A stretch of 64,000 bases of DNA from HK1 sp965215295. Its GTDB lineage: Bacteria > Pseudomonadota > Gammaproteobacteria > HK1. The notes under the pieces were generated by a model. That model saw only the letters and a list, made by a program, of their open reading frames with translations, was not told the DNA's origin and made no database searches. How positions within the stretch are numbered: position 1 is the stretch's first letter; each line of letters opens with the position of its first letter. This document shows, one piece after another, positions 6,708-15,127 of this stretch. The position numbers and the translations under genes are program-made. The DNA is taken from NCBI GenBank assembly GCA_965215295.1, contig OZ244045.1, positions 1,302,001 to 1,366,000 on the forward strand, read 5' to 3'.

Positions 6708-9211
6708 TGCGTGGTCCTCTCCAGGATGAAAGCGAAACCGTCGCCGATCAGGTCGCAGCCGGTCGCCAGGACATGGCGTGGGCGGGCATCGCCGCGTTCG
6801 AGGATCGCGAGCGCCGCCGCGACGGCCATCACCGCGCCGCCGGAGGGAGCGAAGCCGAATACGTCGTCCGGCCGGACGATCGGCGGCGCCTGCGTTCCGA
6901 AGACGGCGGCGAGGGCGTGGCGGCAGGCTTGGCGCACCGGTACGACACCTCGATCGAGGAGGCTGACGAGACCGACCTGGGCGGGCGCGATCCCCGCCAT
7001 GCGGTGGGCGGTGTCGATCGCGCGCCGCAGGCCCGAGCCGTCCCGCGCCACCGAGAGATCGACGGGATCCTGGAAGTGCGCCCAGCCCGCGAGGCGCGCC
7101 ACGGGCCGCACGCCTCGGCTGCTCGCGCTCGACGCCCGCTCCAGGGTCAGCGCCGCCGCGAACTCTCCCAGTGCGACGGCCCGGCTGCGGCGCCTCTCCG
7201 CCGCTCCCCGCACCACTCCGGCGCGCCGGTAGACCTTGAGGAGCCGCGGCGAAAGCTCGTCCGCCGAGACCATGGCCACCCGGTCCTGGCGCCCATGGCG
7301 GGCCAGGCCCGATGCGTAGGCCAGAGCCGCCGCGGCGCCGCATACGGTGGTGGTATAGCCCGTGATCCCGAACGCCAGCGAGCAGGTGCTCCCCATCGCG
7401 TTCATGGTGGTCATGGGAAAGTAGTGCGCGCTCGCATGCGCCGGATCGGCGAACACGCTTTCCATGTACTTCTCGGTCGGCTTCTGGGCGGCGAAGACCA
7501 CCCCGCCGACCAGACCCGACCGCGGGTCGTGGTCGTAGACCGCCTTGTCGGCGCCGAGCGCCTCGTCGAGGGCGACGACCGCGTGCCGCGTTGCCGGCGC
7601 CCCGCGGGCGAACCGCCCGAGCCGGGAGGCGGCCGCACGCATCCGCGGGCAGTACGCGGCGTCGACGCCACTGTCCGGATCCCTGCGCGCCAGCGCGGCT
7701 CCGGCCTTCAGAGCGCGGCGGAACGAGGCGACGCCCGCGCCGGCCGCGCTCACGATCCCGACTCCGGTGACCACCACCGCATCGGGAAGGCGAAGACGCC
7801 GGCGTCTCGAAACGCGGCCCCGGCCCGCTCGCACGATCAGCGAGCTGTTGTTGCCGCCGAAACCGAAGTTGTTGACCATGATGATGTCCGGCCTGGCCTT
7901 GCGAGGGCCGCCGCGCACGTAGTCGAGATGGGCGCACCCTTCCCTCACCGCGTCCATTCGCAGGCCGTGGGGCATCACGCCGTCTCCCGCCAGCAGGAGG
8001 GAGGCGATCAGCTCCAGGACCCCGCTGGCGCCCAGCGTGTGGCCGAAGAAGGACTTGATGGAGCTGATGGGCGTAGCGGCGCCGAAGACCCGGCGCAGCG
8101 AGCGGGACTCGGCCACGTCGTTGGCTTGCGTTCCGGTGCCGTGCGCGTTGACGTAGTCGATGTCGGCGGCACGCAGTCCACCGTCCTCGAGCGCCGCGGC
8201 CATCGCCTGCTCGCATCCGGCGCCATCGGGGTCGGGCGCGGTGGCATGCCACGCATCGCCCGAAAGTCCGTAGCCCAGGACCTCGGCGAGCGGCGGGCCG
8301 CATCCGGGCATCTCCAGGTCGCCTCGCTTGAGTACGACGATCCCCGCCCCTTCACCCAGGTTGAGGCCGGCCGGGTTGGAGAACGGAGCGGTCTTGTCGC
8401 GGGAGATGACCCGCAGTGCGTTGAACCCCGCCATGACCGACAGCGACACGGTGTCGGACCCACCGGCCACGACCATGTCCAGCTCACCCCGCCGGATGAG
8501 ATCGGCGCCGATGCCGACGGCGGAATTGGAGCTGGCGCAGGCCGAGGAGATCGTCATCACCCGTCCCCGGGCACCGCTCATGCGCTTGACGATCGAGGTG
8601 CAGTGCGAGACCAGGGTGGCCGCGACGATCCTGGGGCGGACGCGCTCCCATTGATCGCGCAGGACATGGCGCGCAACTTCCTCGGTGCGGACCAGGCCGC
8701 TGTGGGAGCTGCCCAGGCACACGCCGATCCGTTCCGGATCGAGGTCCCGGAGGTTCACTCCGGCATGGCGGACCGCCTCCCGGTACGCCTCGACGGTCAG
8801 GAGGGTGGCCCGATCCATCCACGAGCGCGCGTCCGCATCCATCTCGACCGGGACGTCGTCACCGAAGCTGCTGGCCAGTCCACCGATGAACCGGCGCGCG
8901 TCGAAGTGGGTGACGCTTGCTATGGAGTCACGGCCGTCGAGCAGGGCCCGCCTCATCTCGGCGCAGTTGCGTCCCAGGGGAGAGAAGGCCCCCATGCCGA
9001 CAACGACGACCTCGTGGTCCGCACGAGGAGTGGGGTGGCCGGTGTCCGCTCCGTTGCCGGCGGGGCGTTCGGGGGAGCGCTCCGCGCCGCGACGGTCCCG
9101 CCCGGCCGGCGCCCGCTCCGGCGTTCCGGCCCGCCGCGCGACCCGCTCCGCGCCGGGCGCGAGGCCATCGGGGCGAGAGCCGGGGACATGCGGCCGGGTG
9201 TGCGCGTTCAA
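6704..9211 (-). CDS. Fused tandem ketosynthase: active KS plus degenerate KS-like half
   Basis: 835 residues if started at the TTG at 9211, which overlaps the stop of the upstream ketoreductase (TTGA); no other start precedes the first domain in frame. Residues 1-65 are a charged, probably disordered leader. Domain 1 (about 66-460) is a complete condensing enzyme: Cys225 in SACASS, His357 in HGTGTQAND, His391 in FGHTLGASG, and the NNFGFGGNN loop. Domain 2 (about 475-835) keeps the fold and Cys624 in VCGAAAALA, but both catalytic His sites are replaced (LLDRGVVPV; FGFAPSGGA). The pairing recalls KS/chain-length-factor heterodimers, here covalently fused. The second half may set chain length. 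Confidence 0.83.
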   Translation of the reverse strand: MNAHTRPHVPGSRPDGLAPGAERVARRAGTPERAPAGRDRRGAERSPERPAGNGADTGHPTPRADHEVVVVGMGAFSPLGRNCAEMRRALLDGRDSIASVTHFDARRFIGGLASSFGDDVPVEMDADARSWMDRATLLTVEAYREAVRHAGVNLRDLDPERIGVCLGSSHSGLVRTEEVARHVLRDQWERVRPRIVAATLVSHCTSIVKRMSGARGRVMTISSACASSNSAVGIGADLIRRGELDMVVAGGSDTVSLSVMAGFNALRVISRDKTAPFSNPAGLNLGEGAGIVVLKRGDLEMPGCGPPLAEVLGYGLSGDAWHATAPDPDGAGCEQAMAAALEDGGLRAADIDYVNAHGTGTQANDVAESRSLRRVFGAATPISSIKSFFGHTLGASGVLELIASLLLAGDGVMPHGLRMDAVREGCAHLDYVRGGPRKARPDIIMVNNFGFGGNNSSLIVRAGRGRVSRRRRLRLPDAVVVTGVGIVSAAGAGVASFRRALKAGAALARRDPDSGVDAAYCPRMRAAASRLGRFARGAPATRHAVVALDEALGADKAVYDHDPRSGLVGGVVFAAQKPTEKYMESVFADPAHASAHYFPMTTMNAMGSTCSLAFGITGYTTTVCGAAAALAYASGLARHGRQDRVAMVSADELSPRLLKVYRRAGVVRGAAERRRSRAVALGEFAAALTLERASSASSRGVRPVARLAGWAHFQDPVDLSVARDGSGLRRAIDTAHRMAGIAPAQVGLVSLLDRGVVPVRQACRHALAAVFGTQAPPIVRPDDVFGFAPSGGAVMAVAAALAILERGDARPRHVLATGCDLIGDGFAFILERTTQ

Positions 9212-9966
9212 CGCAGGAACCCTCCGTCGACACGCTGGACGGTGCCGTTGCAGTACGACGAGGCGCCGGAAGCGAGAAACCAGGCGGCATCGGCAACCTC
9301 GGCGGGATCGCCCATCCGGGGCAGCGCACTGGCGTCCAGGACGTGCCTGTACATGTCCGGCTCGAGGGCGTCGACCATCCCGGTGCGGATGAATCCGGGC
9401 GCCAGCGCGTTGGTCCTCACACCGCACCGGCCGAAGCTCCGTGCGAGAAGCCTCGTCGCCCCGATCAGCCCCCCCTTGGTCGTCGAATACGGGATCTGGC
9501 CTTCCTTGCCGGTCACGCCGGCCATCGACGCCATCATCACCACCGCGCCGCCGTGCCCGGCCCGGGCCGAGACGACCAGATGCGGCGCCGCGTGCAGCGC
9601 CAGCGCCACGGGAGCGGAGAGGTTTCCCCGGACCAGGTCGACATAGCGTTGCGGGGGCATCGCGGCGAAGGCGCCGTCGTACGTGCCGCCGGCGTTGTTG
9701 ATCAGCACGTCCAGGCCGCCAAAGCGGGCGACGACCCGGTCGATGACGGTCCGGCACACCCGCAGGTCGCCGAGGTCCGCGCGGATCATCTCCACCTCGA
9801 TGCCCGCCTCCGAGAGCTGCTCCCGGACCTCGGCCGCAGCCGTGCCATCGACGCGGTAGACGAGGGCGAGCCGGCAACCCTCGCGTGCGAACCTCTGCGT
9901 GATCGCGCGCCCGATGCCGCGCGTCGCGCCCGTGATCAGAACGATGCGGGGACGGTGCGCGGTCAT
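9208..9966 (-). CDS. 3-oxoacyl-ACP reductase (FabG-type SDR), second copy
   Basis: 252 residues with all SDR hallmarks: TGATRGIGRA, INNAGG, and the catalytic YSTTK segment (PYSTTKGG). The ending NGTVQRVDGGF is typical of FabG. Start ATG at 9966 overlaps the stop of the SDR-like gene (ATGA). Two intact ketoreductases in one operon suggest either different chain lengths or two reduction steps with different partners. Sequence similarity to the copy at 5488-6234 is limited to the family motifs, so it is not a recent duplicate. Confidence 0.9.
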   Translation of the reverse strand: MTAHRPRIVLITGATRGIGRAITQRFAREGCRLALVYRVDGTAAAEVREQLSEAGIEVEMIRADLGDLRVCRTVIDRVVARFGGLDVLINNAGGTYDGAFAAMPPQRYVDLVRGNLSAPVALALHAAPHLVVSARAGHGGAVVMMASMAGVTGKEGQIPYSTTKGGLIGATRLLARSFGRCGVRTNALAPGFIRTGMVDALEPDMYRHVLDASALPRMGDPAEVADAAWFLASGASSYCNGTVQRVDGGFLR

Positions 9967-10622
9967 CCCGCCATCTCCATGACCCCGTTGCCCAGGCACA
10001 GGACGCTGCCATTGGCCGGTGGATCGCCGTCGAGCATGGAAACGATGAAACGGGAGTAGCCGCCCACTCCGACCGGGCGGTAGCGCAGTGCGTAGACCTT
10101 CAACTGGTCGCGGCGGGCCCGCCACGCGGACCGTTCCACCATCTCGCGCGGCGGGTGGCACACGTAGGTGGTGAAGACGAGCCCCATCCGCCCGTACTCC
10201 TTGGCCATGGACTTCAGCGCCGCGGCCCGGGCATGGTTCGCAATCGGGCTCTGGCCGAGGCCGAGGATCCTCGCCGCGTAGTCGTCGATGCAGAGCGCCA
10301 GCACGTATCCCCGGCCGGCCGGCATCATGGCGCGGATCGCCGCCCGGCAATCGGCCAGGAACTCCATCGTCTGGCGATGGAGCGCGTCGGCGAACGCCGC
10401 TGCCGCGTCGGGCGACGCCAGCGCCTGCTCCGTGTATTCGGACTCGTCCAGGCGGGGCTCGGTCAACACGACGCCGTACGGAGTCGCTTCGGACAGGATC
10501 GAGGCGACGCCCCCGCCGGCCGACGCGTCCACGACGCACCCTCCACGCTCGCGCCAGGCCTCGGCGAGGGATGCGCCGAGCACCGTGTCCATCCGATCGA
10601 ACGCAAGCATGCGCGCAGACAT
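9963..10622 (-). CDS. Degenerate SDR-like protein, probably without reductase activity
   Basis: 219 residues; start ATG at 10622 with GGGAGAAGG upstream. The length, the central helix AAALKSMAKEYGRMGLVFTTY and the ending GSVLCLGNGVMEMAG follow the short-chain dehydrogenase plan. The cofactor loop TGxxxGIG is absent (AFDRMDTVLGA instead), and the YxxxK pair is replaced by the region ANHARAAAL. It looks like a catalytically dead SDR relative that may pair with the FabG encoded just downstream, but this is inferred from pattern only. The gene lies between ACP 2 and FabG 2, with an ATGA overlap to the latter. Confidence 0.6.
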   Translation of the reverse strand: MSARMLAFDRMDTVLGASLAEAWRERGGCVVDASAGGGVASILSEATPYGVVLTEPRLDESEYTEQALASPDAAAAFADALHRQTMEFLADCRAAIRAMMPAGRGYVLALCIDDYAARILGLGQSPIANHARAAALKSMAKEYGRMGLVFTTYVCHPPREMVERSAWRARRDQLKVYALRYRPVGVGGYSRFIVSMLDGDPPANGSVLCLGNGVMEMAG

Positions 10623-10651
10623 CGCCTTCTCCCGGCAGCTCCGGACGGGCC

Positions 10652-11041
10652 TCAGGAATCCACGGAAGAGCCGGCTCGCGGCTCCCGATCCGCCGCTTCC
10701 GGAGACGGGGCGGCCACGGCCTCGCCCGGCGCCCGTTCCCGATCGCCGGCATCGCCGGACAGGTCCGCCACCATGCGCGCGAGCCGTTCGACGGTGGCGC
10801 AGTGCTCGTCGATGAACGCCTGATCGACATCGGGAAGGGACAGGCCGAATTCGCGCTGCACGCCGGCGAGGATCTCCAGCGCGTCGATGGAGTCGAGATT
10901 GAGGCCGTCCTCGCCGAAGAGCGGAACATCGTCGGTGACGTCGGCGAGGTCGATGCCGATCTCCTCGAGCTCGAGCCCTTCGTAGATGACCTTGCGCCGA
11001 ATGTGGTCCGCAATGTCCGAACCGGCCTTGCAGGTATCCAT
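10652..11041 (-). CDS. Acyl carrier protein (second) with C-terminal tail
   Basis: 129 residues from ATG at 11041, preferred because GGGGGAGA lies 8-10 bases upstream; an in-frame ATG at 11059 would add six residues. Phosphopantetheine site GLNLDSIDALEI (Ser51), then the usual ACP helices. Unlike ordinary ACPs it has a ~40-residue C-terminal tail rich in Ala, Pro, Glu and Arg (from about LSGDAGDRER). It is the first gene of the operon as read from the divergent promoter region. Two distinct carriers in one operon suggest separate starter and extender, or elongation and transfer, roles. Confidence 0.88.
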   Translation of the reverse strand: MDTCKAGSDIADHIRRKVIYEGLELEEIGIDLADVTDDVPLFGEDGLNLDSIDALEILAGVQREFGLSLPDVDQAFIDEHCATVERLARMVADLSGDAGDRERAPGEAVAAPSPEAADREPRAGSSVDS

Positions 11042-11380
11042 CCTGTCTGTCTCCCCCATGGAACAATCCCGTGGTCGAACTCCGTTCCGGGGGGCTTCGC
11101 GTTCGTCGCTCGGAGCCGCCCTCGGAGTGACGCGCATCGTCGCCTTCCCCGGGGCGCGCAAAAATCGCCTTGGCGCACCATCGTTGTAGGCGCAGAGCGC
11201 ACGCGTTGAAGTCCTGGGGCGACATCGGACCCGATCGGGTCGCCGCCCGGCCGAACGATGGCGCGCCGCAGAGCCGTCCCCTCGGCGGCGGGCGCGTCCG
11301 GTTCATGCGCCCCCGCGCTTTCGATTGCCGTTACACTTGCGCGGTGCAGTCCGCTTCATGCCCGAACCGAGGAGCCGCCC
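11042..11380. promoter_or_regulatory. Divergent intergenic region driving the acyl operon and a lipoprotein gene
   Basis: About 340 bases between the first gene of the minus-strand acyl operon and a plus-strand lipoprotein gene. Both promoters must lie here because no other gap upstream of the operon is large enough. I could not assign convincing -35/-10 pairs or operator palindromes by eye. A short run of A residues (cgcaaaaatcg near 11158) is the only clear departure from high GC. Confidence 0.4.
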
Positions 11381-11854
11381 ATGAATCGCCGGATCGCGTA
11401 TACGCGCGCAGGCCGGTGGGCCACCGTGGCGCTCGCCGCATCGATTGCCCTTGCCGGGTGCGCCACGCAAAAGGCGCCGGACCAGGACCCGCGTATCGAG
11501 GCCGCTACCGCCGCGTTCGGCGGTTCGTTCGACTACATGTACGTCCCGAGCGAAGGCAGGCTTGCCGACGAAGCGTTCGTCGTGATGTCGCGGGTCGCCG
11601 GCCCGCGCAAGCTCGCCCGCGATCTCGCTTCCCTCATGGCGGCCGCGGAGACGGAGCCGGTGCGGGTCATGGTGACCGGTCCCGCGGGGGAGAAGACGCT
11701 GCGAGTGGTGATGGATGCGCTCTCGCTCTACGAGGGACTCCGCATCCCGTACCTGGAACTGCTCTATCTCGGAGAGCCGGCCCACGAAGCCGTGCTCGCA
11801 CGGGAGCTCGCCAAGGTCGGGGCGGTGCTCCGCTTCGCGCCCTATCGGGAATGA
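11381..11854 (+). CDS. Small predicted lipoprotein
   Basis: 157 residues; ATG at 11381 with GAGGAG 8-13 bases upstream. Signal peptide MNRRIAYTRAGRWATVALAA followed by lipobox ALAGC, so the mature protein begins at the lipidated Cys near residue 27. The mature part (about 130 residues) has alternating hydrophobic strands (VRVMVTGP, RIPYLELLYLG, GAVLRFAPY), suggesting a compact alpha/beta domain. I do not recognise a family. It is divergent from the acyl operon and shares its upstream region, so it may be a regulated envelope partner of that pathway; this is only contextual. Confidence 0.75.
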   Translation: MNRRIAYTRAGRWATVALAASIALAGCATQKAPDQDPRIEAATAAFGGSFDYMYVPSEGRLADEAFVVMSRVAGPRKLARDLASLMAAAETEPVRVMVTGPAGEKTLRVVMDALSLYEGLRIPYLELLYLGEPAHEAVLARELAKVGAVLRFAPYRE

Positions 11855-12134
11855 ACGACCCGGAACGGCCAGCGCAGGATCCACCCACGATGTCGTGACG
11901 GGCCGGGTGCAACGGCCGGACGCCGTCGATCTCCGGTCTTCGGTGCCCGATCCCCGGGCGGGAGCGGAATCGACCTCGTCGAGCGCGCCCGGAACCGGCG
12001 GAACCGGCCGGCCCCCGGGCGGGAGCGGAATCGACGGTGACCGCCAGGGCGAGCGTTGCCGATGCGGGCAGGCCCGCGCCGCTCGCGAACGGGTGGCGGG
12101 GTCCGGGTGCCGGCCTGCCCGGCGCCGCCGTGGA
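11855..12134. repeat. Intergenic stretch with a 23-bp direct repeat
   Basis: A 280-base gap between convergent genes (lipoprotein and truD). It contains a perfect 23-base direct repeat starting CCCCGGGCGGGAGCGG at 11952-11974 and again at 12013-12035, spaced 61 bases. No open frame with coding character and no T-tracted terminator was seen. Confidence 0.55.
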
Positions 12135-13244
12135 TCAGTCTTCGATCTTCCGATGCCGACCCGCGCCGGGCGCCTCCGGCTCACGAAACGGGCGAGGTTC
12201 GTCGCCGGATTGCCGGAACCGGACGAACGAGACGATCTCCCCCAGTACCGTCGTCGCATAAGCTCCGGGCGGCAATGTGAACGCGAGCGAAACGCGGCCC
12301 TCCGGCTCCACGCGGCCGTCGAGTTCGCGCACCTTGATTCGAAGCGCCCGCCGATCCTGAGAGAGGCGCTCGCGTTCGAGACCCGTGCAGAACGCCGCCT
12401 CCGCCGCCACCCGGTCTTCGAACTCGCGAGCCGCGCCCGTCACAAGGCGTTGCCCGCGCCCCCACAACGGTCCGGTCGGATGGATCTCCCCGCGCGCGGC
12501 GCGTCCCGCCGTTTCTTCGTCCACTCGTTCGAGGCCGAAGACACTGCCACGACCGTCGAGCATCATGACGTCGCCCGGAACCGGCGTGGCCCATGCGCCG
12601 ACATCCACGCGGACCGCGAGGACCCGGTTGAAAACGTGCGCGCGGGCGGCCGAGAGCGCGATGCCCCGGCGGAACCGATCGCGAATCCGGCGCCGCTCGA
12701 CCAGGAGCGACCGCGCAAGCCGGAGGTTCGCACCGTCGAGTCCGAACCGCTGCGGCCCGAAGTAGTTCGGCACCCCGCCGGCCCGGATCGCGTCCAGCCG
12801 GTCCCGGAGTCCGGCGCCGGACACCACCGCGTCGCGCAGCACGATCTCGAAGCGGTTTCCGAGCAACGCTCCGCGCCGCAGCTTGCGCCGGTGCGGCGTG
12901 GCTTCGAGCACTTCGATCCCCTCCGATTCGAGCACCGCCCAGCGCGGCTCGCCGCGCCCGGCCAGGTCCACGCTGAACCACTGGACCGCGACCGCCAGCC
13001 GATCCTTCATGCCCGCGAACCCCACCGCCGACCGGGGCGCACCGGCGGCGCGCGCAATCGCCGCGGCGACCGCCTCGGTGTTCACGCCCCGTTTGCGGAT
13101 GCGCAGCCACAGATGCGGGCCTGCGCCGGCGGGACGGAACTTTTCGATCTCGGTGACCCGGAAGTCGTCGGGGTCCGCCGAGAGCACCGCCCGCACCGGC
13201 GGCGGTCCGTACCCACGCGGCGTTCCGGACCCGGTTCCGATCAT
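12135..13244 (-). CDS. truD: tRNA pseudouridine(13) synthase TruD
   Basis: 369 residues from ATG at 13244. The start is placed just before GYGPPPVRAVLSADPDDFRV, which matches the usual TruD beginning. Family signatures: GPHLWLRIRKRGVNTEAV, the catalytic-Asp motif FAGMKDR, NYFGPQRFG and RAHVFNRVLA. The enzyme isomerises U13 in some tRNAs. Located after ispF as in many gammaproteobacteria (ispD-ispF-truD), but separated from it by about 390 bases. The C-terminal residues after FRFRQ are extended and charged. A longer reading up to 13472 is possible but the added residues have no family resemblance. Confidence 0.93.
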   Translation of the reverse strand: MIGTGSGTPRGYGPPPVRAVLSADPDDFRVTEIEKFRPAGAGPHLWLRIRKRGVNTEAVAAAIARAAGAPRSAVGFAGMKDRLAVAVQWFSVDLAGRGEPRWAVLESEGIEVLEATPHRRKLRRGALLGNRFEIVLRDAVVSGAGLRDRLDAIRAGGVPNYFGPQRFGLDGANLRLARSLLVERRRIRDRFRRGIALSAARAHVFNRVLAVRVDVGAWATPVPGDVMMLDGRGSVFGLERVDEETAGRAARGEIHPTGPLWGRGQRLVTGAAREFEDRVAAEAAFCTGLERERLSQDRRALRIKVRELDGRVEPEGRVSLAFTLPPGAYATTVLGEIVSFVRFRQSGDEPRPFREPEAPGAGRHRKIED

Positions 13245-13635
13245 CGTGCCGCGCCCGGTCGGGGCGCAGACCCCGTGCACCGCGATGGGGCCGTGCGCCT
13301 CACGGGGGATTCGAGCCGGGACCGGCCGGCTGCCGGCCGGGGCGTTCGATCCGGGCCGCTCGACGCCGGAACGCGGTCCGGAGCCGGGGGCCGGTACGCA
13401 TTCGGGAGAGCGCTGCGACGGATCGGCGCTGCGAGCCCCTGTCCGCCGGCCGGCTCGCCGGCTCCGGTCCATTCCTCACCGGCAAGCCAGGGCGGGCGGC
13501 CTCCGGCGGGCAGAGCCCGAGGACCTCACCTCCGCCTCGCCCCGCCGCTGCGCGAATCGTTCGTGGTGTTCCTGCTCCATCCCCGCCTCCATGACGACCG
13601 CGGCCGGCTCGACCGGGACCACGACCGCCCCGTCG
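13245..13635. other. Low-complexity gap between ispF and truD
   Basis: About 390 GC-rich bases where closely spaced or overlapping genes are expected. The reading frame of truD stays open upstream through part of it, but the translation is Arg/Pro/Gly-rich and unlike any TruD. No RNA gene, terminator or clear repeat was seen. Confidence 0.45.
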
Positions 13636-14157
13636 TCAAGGCGCGGGGCCTGCTCGAGGCGGGTCCGGGTCCGTTCGCCGATACCGCGACTCGATCAGCG
13701 CCACCGCATGCGCCGCGATCCCTTCGCCCCGCCCCGCGAAGCCCATCCCCTCCGTCGTCGTCGCCTTGACGTTCACCGCGTCGGTCCCGATGCCGAGATC
13801 GGAGGCGAGGTACGTGCGCATCCGGTCCAGATGCGGGGCGAGCCGCGGCGCCTGGGCGATGATCGTGGCGTCCGCGTTCACCACTTCGAATCCCCGGCCA
13901 TGGAGAAGGGCCACGACGCGGCGGAGCAGGATCCGGCTGTCGATCCCGGCAAACTCCGGGTCCGTGTCCGGAAAGTGCCGGCCGATGTCCCCGAGCCCCG
14001 CCGCGCCGAGCAGGGCATCGCACAGGGCGTGGACGAGGACGTCGCCGTCGGAGTGGGCGGCAAGGCCCCGATCGAACTCGATGGCGACCCCGCCGAGCAC
14101 CAGCTTCGCGCCGGGCGCGAACCGATGAGCGTCGTATCCGTGGCCGATGCGGTTCAC
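13636..14157 (-). CDS. ispF: 2-C-methyl-D-erythritol 2,4-cyclodiphosphate synthase IspF
   Basis: 173 residues from GTG at 14157 (VNRIGHGYDAHRF). It catalyses ring closure to MEcPP in the non-mevalonate isoprenoid pathway. Signatures: GHGYDAHRF with metal-binding Asp and His, HSDGDVLVHALCDALLGA, GRHFPDTDPEF, and the late motif VKATTTEGMGFAGRGEGI. The C-terminus has an extra ~13 residues beyond the usual end. A GTG start fits the family length (about 158); frames further upstream read through a duplicated ispD 3' segment and are not IspF. Confidence 0.95.
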   Translation of the reverse strand: MNRIGHGYDAHRFAPGAKLVLGGVAIEFDRGLAAHSDGDVLVHALCDALLGAAGLGDIGRHFPDTDPEFAGIDSRILLRRVVALLHGRGFEVVNADATIIAQAPRLAPHLDRMRTYLASDLGIGTDAVNVKATTTEGMGFAGRGEGIAAHAVALIESRYRRTDPDPPRAGPAP

Positions 14158-14225
14158 GACGCGGACGTTCCGGTTCCGGGTGGGCAACCACCGGGAACGA
14201 GGCCCGACCGGAGGAGGGGGCCGAT

Positions 14226-14477
14226 CCGGGGCCGTTCCACACGGGAGGAGTCTCGCCGGGTTCCGCTGCCGGGGGCGGTGCGGACCACGGCCCCGTCCCT
14301 TCCGCTTCGAGCAGGGCGCGGGCAACGGCAAGGTCTGTCACGCGGGTGATCCCGGGGCCGCTCCACACGGGAGGAGTCTCGTCGGGCTCCGCTGCCGGGG
14401 GCGGGGCGGATCACGGTCCCGTCCCTTCCGCTTCGAGCAGGGCGCGGGCAATGGCAAGGTCTTCCACGCGGGTGATC
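14226..14477. repeat. Tandem 126-bp duplication of the ispD 3' end
   Basis: Two adjacent copies, 14226-14351 and 14352-14477, offset exactly 126 bases and over 90% identical by eye. The right copy is the real 3' end of ispD (VEDLAIARALLEAEGTGP, stop) plus its downstream DNA. The left copy encodes VTDLAVARALLEAEGTGP but has TGG where the stop should be. The duplication therefore sits wholly between ispD and ispF and pushes the two genes apart. Confidence 0.88.
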
Positions 14478-15118
14478 TTGATGTTGCCTGGCGACCCTTC
14501 GACGAGGAGCGGCCGGGCGCCGGCGTGCTCCATCGCCTGCGCTTCGTCGGTGACCGCGCAGCCGCTCTCGATCGCGCTCCGCAGCGCGGCGCGCAAACGG
14601 CCGAGGGGAAAGACCTGCGGCGTGAACGCACGCCACAGCCGGGAGCGCTCCACGGTGCCGGCAATCGCCCGCTCGGACCCGGACCGCTTGAGGGTGTCCG
14701 ACACCGGCGCGGCGAGGATGGCGCCGCCCGGCTCGCTCCGCGCGGCGGCGACGACGCGTTCGATGTCCCCCACTTCCACGCAGGGGCGAACCGCATCGTG
14801 CACCAGCACCAGATCGTCGTCCGCCGCGACGGCGCCGAGGTAATCCAGGGCGTTCAGGACGGAGTCGCGGCGTTCGGCGCCGCCGGCGACCGTCGCCACG
14901 GGGGTCCGGAATCCTGCAGCGGCCTCGTGCCACCACGGGTCGGCCGGCGCCACTGCCGCCACGATGCCCGCGACCCCTCGAACCGCCGCGAGCTTCGCGA
15001 TGACGTGGGCGATGACCGGCCGGGCGCCGAGCGCGACGTACTGTTTCGGGCGATCCCCCGCGAACCGCCGTCCGGCGCCGGCCGCAGGCACCACCGCCCA
15101 GACGTCCGATGCCTTCAT
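14411..15118 (-). CDS. ispD: 2-C-methyl-D-erythritol 4-phosphate cytidylyltransferase IspD
   Basis: 235 residues. Signatures: VVPAAGAGRRFAGDRPKQY (nucleotide-binding glycine-rich loop with the conserved Lys), VLVHDAVRPCV, and the late AVTDEAQAMEHAG and GSPGNIKITRVEDL. It transfers CMP to MEP in the isoprenoid pathway. It lies 9 bases after ftsB, the usual gammaproteobacterial order. Its last ~18 codons are copied in a tandem duplication immediately downstream. Confidence 0.96.
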   Translation of the reverse strand: MKASDVWAVVPAAGAGRRFAGDRPKQYVALGARPVIAHVIAKLAAVRGVAGIVAAVAPADPWWHEAAAGFRTPVATVAGGAERRDSVLNALDYLGAVAADDDLVLVHDAVRPCVEVGDIERVVAAARSEPGGAILAAPVSDTLKRSGSERAIAGTVERSRLWRAFTPQVFPLGRLRAALRSAIESGCAVTDEAQAMEHAGARPLLVEGSPGNIKITRVEDLAIARALLEAEGTGP

Positions 15119-15127
15119 GGGGGACGG

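Noticed and set aside
11258..11380. Longer start for the small lipoprotein (ATG at 11258)
   Set aside because: The ATG at 11381 has a GAGGAG site and gives a proper signal peptide and lipobox; the extension is Ala/Pro/Arg-rich without character.
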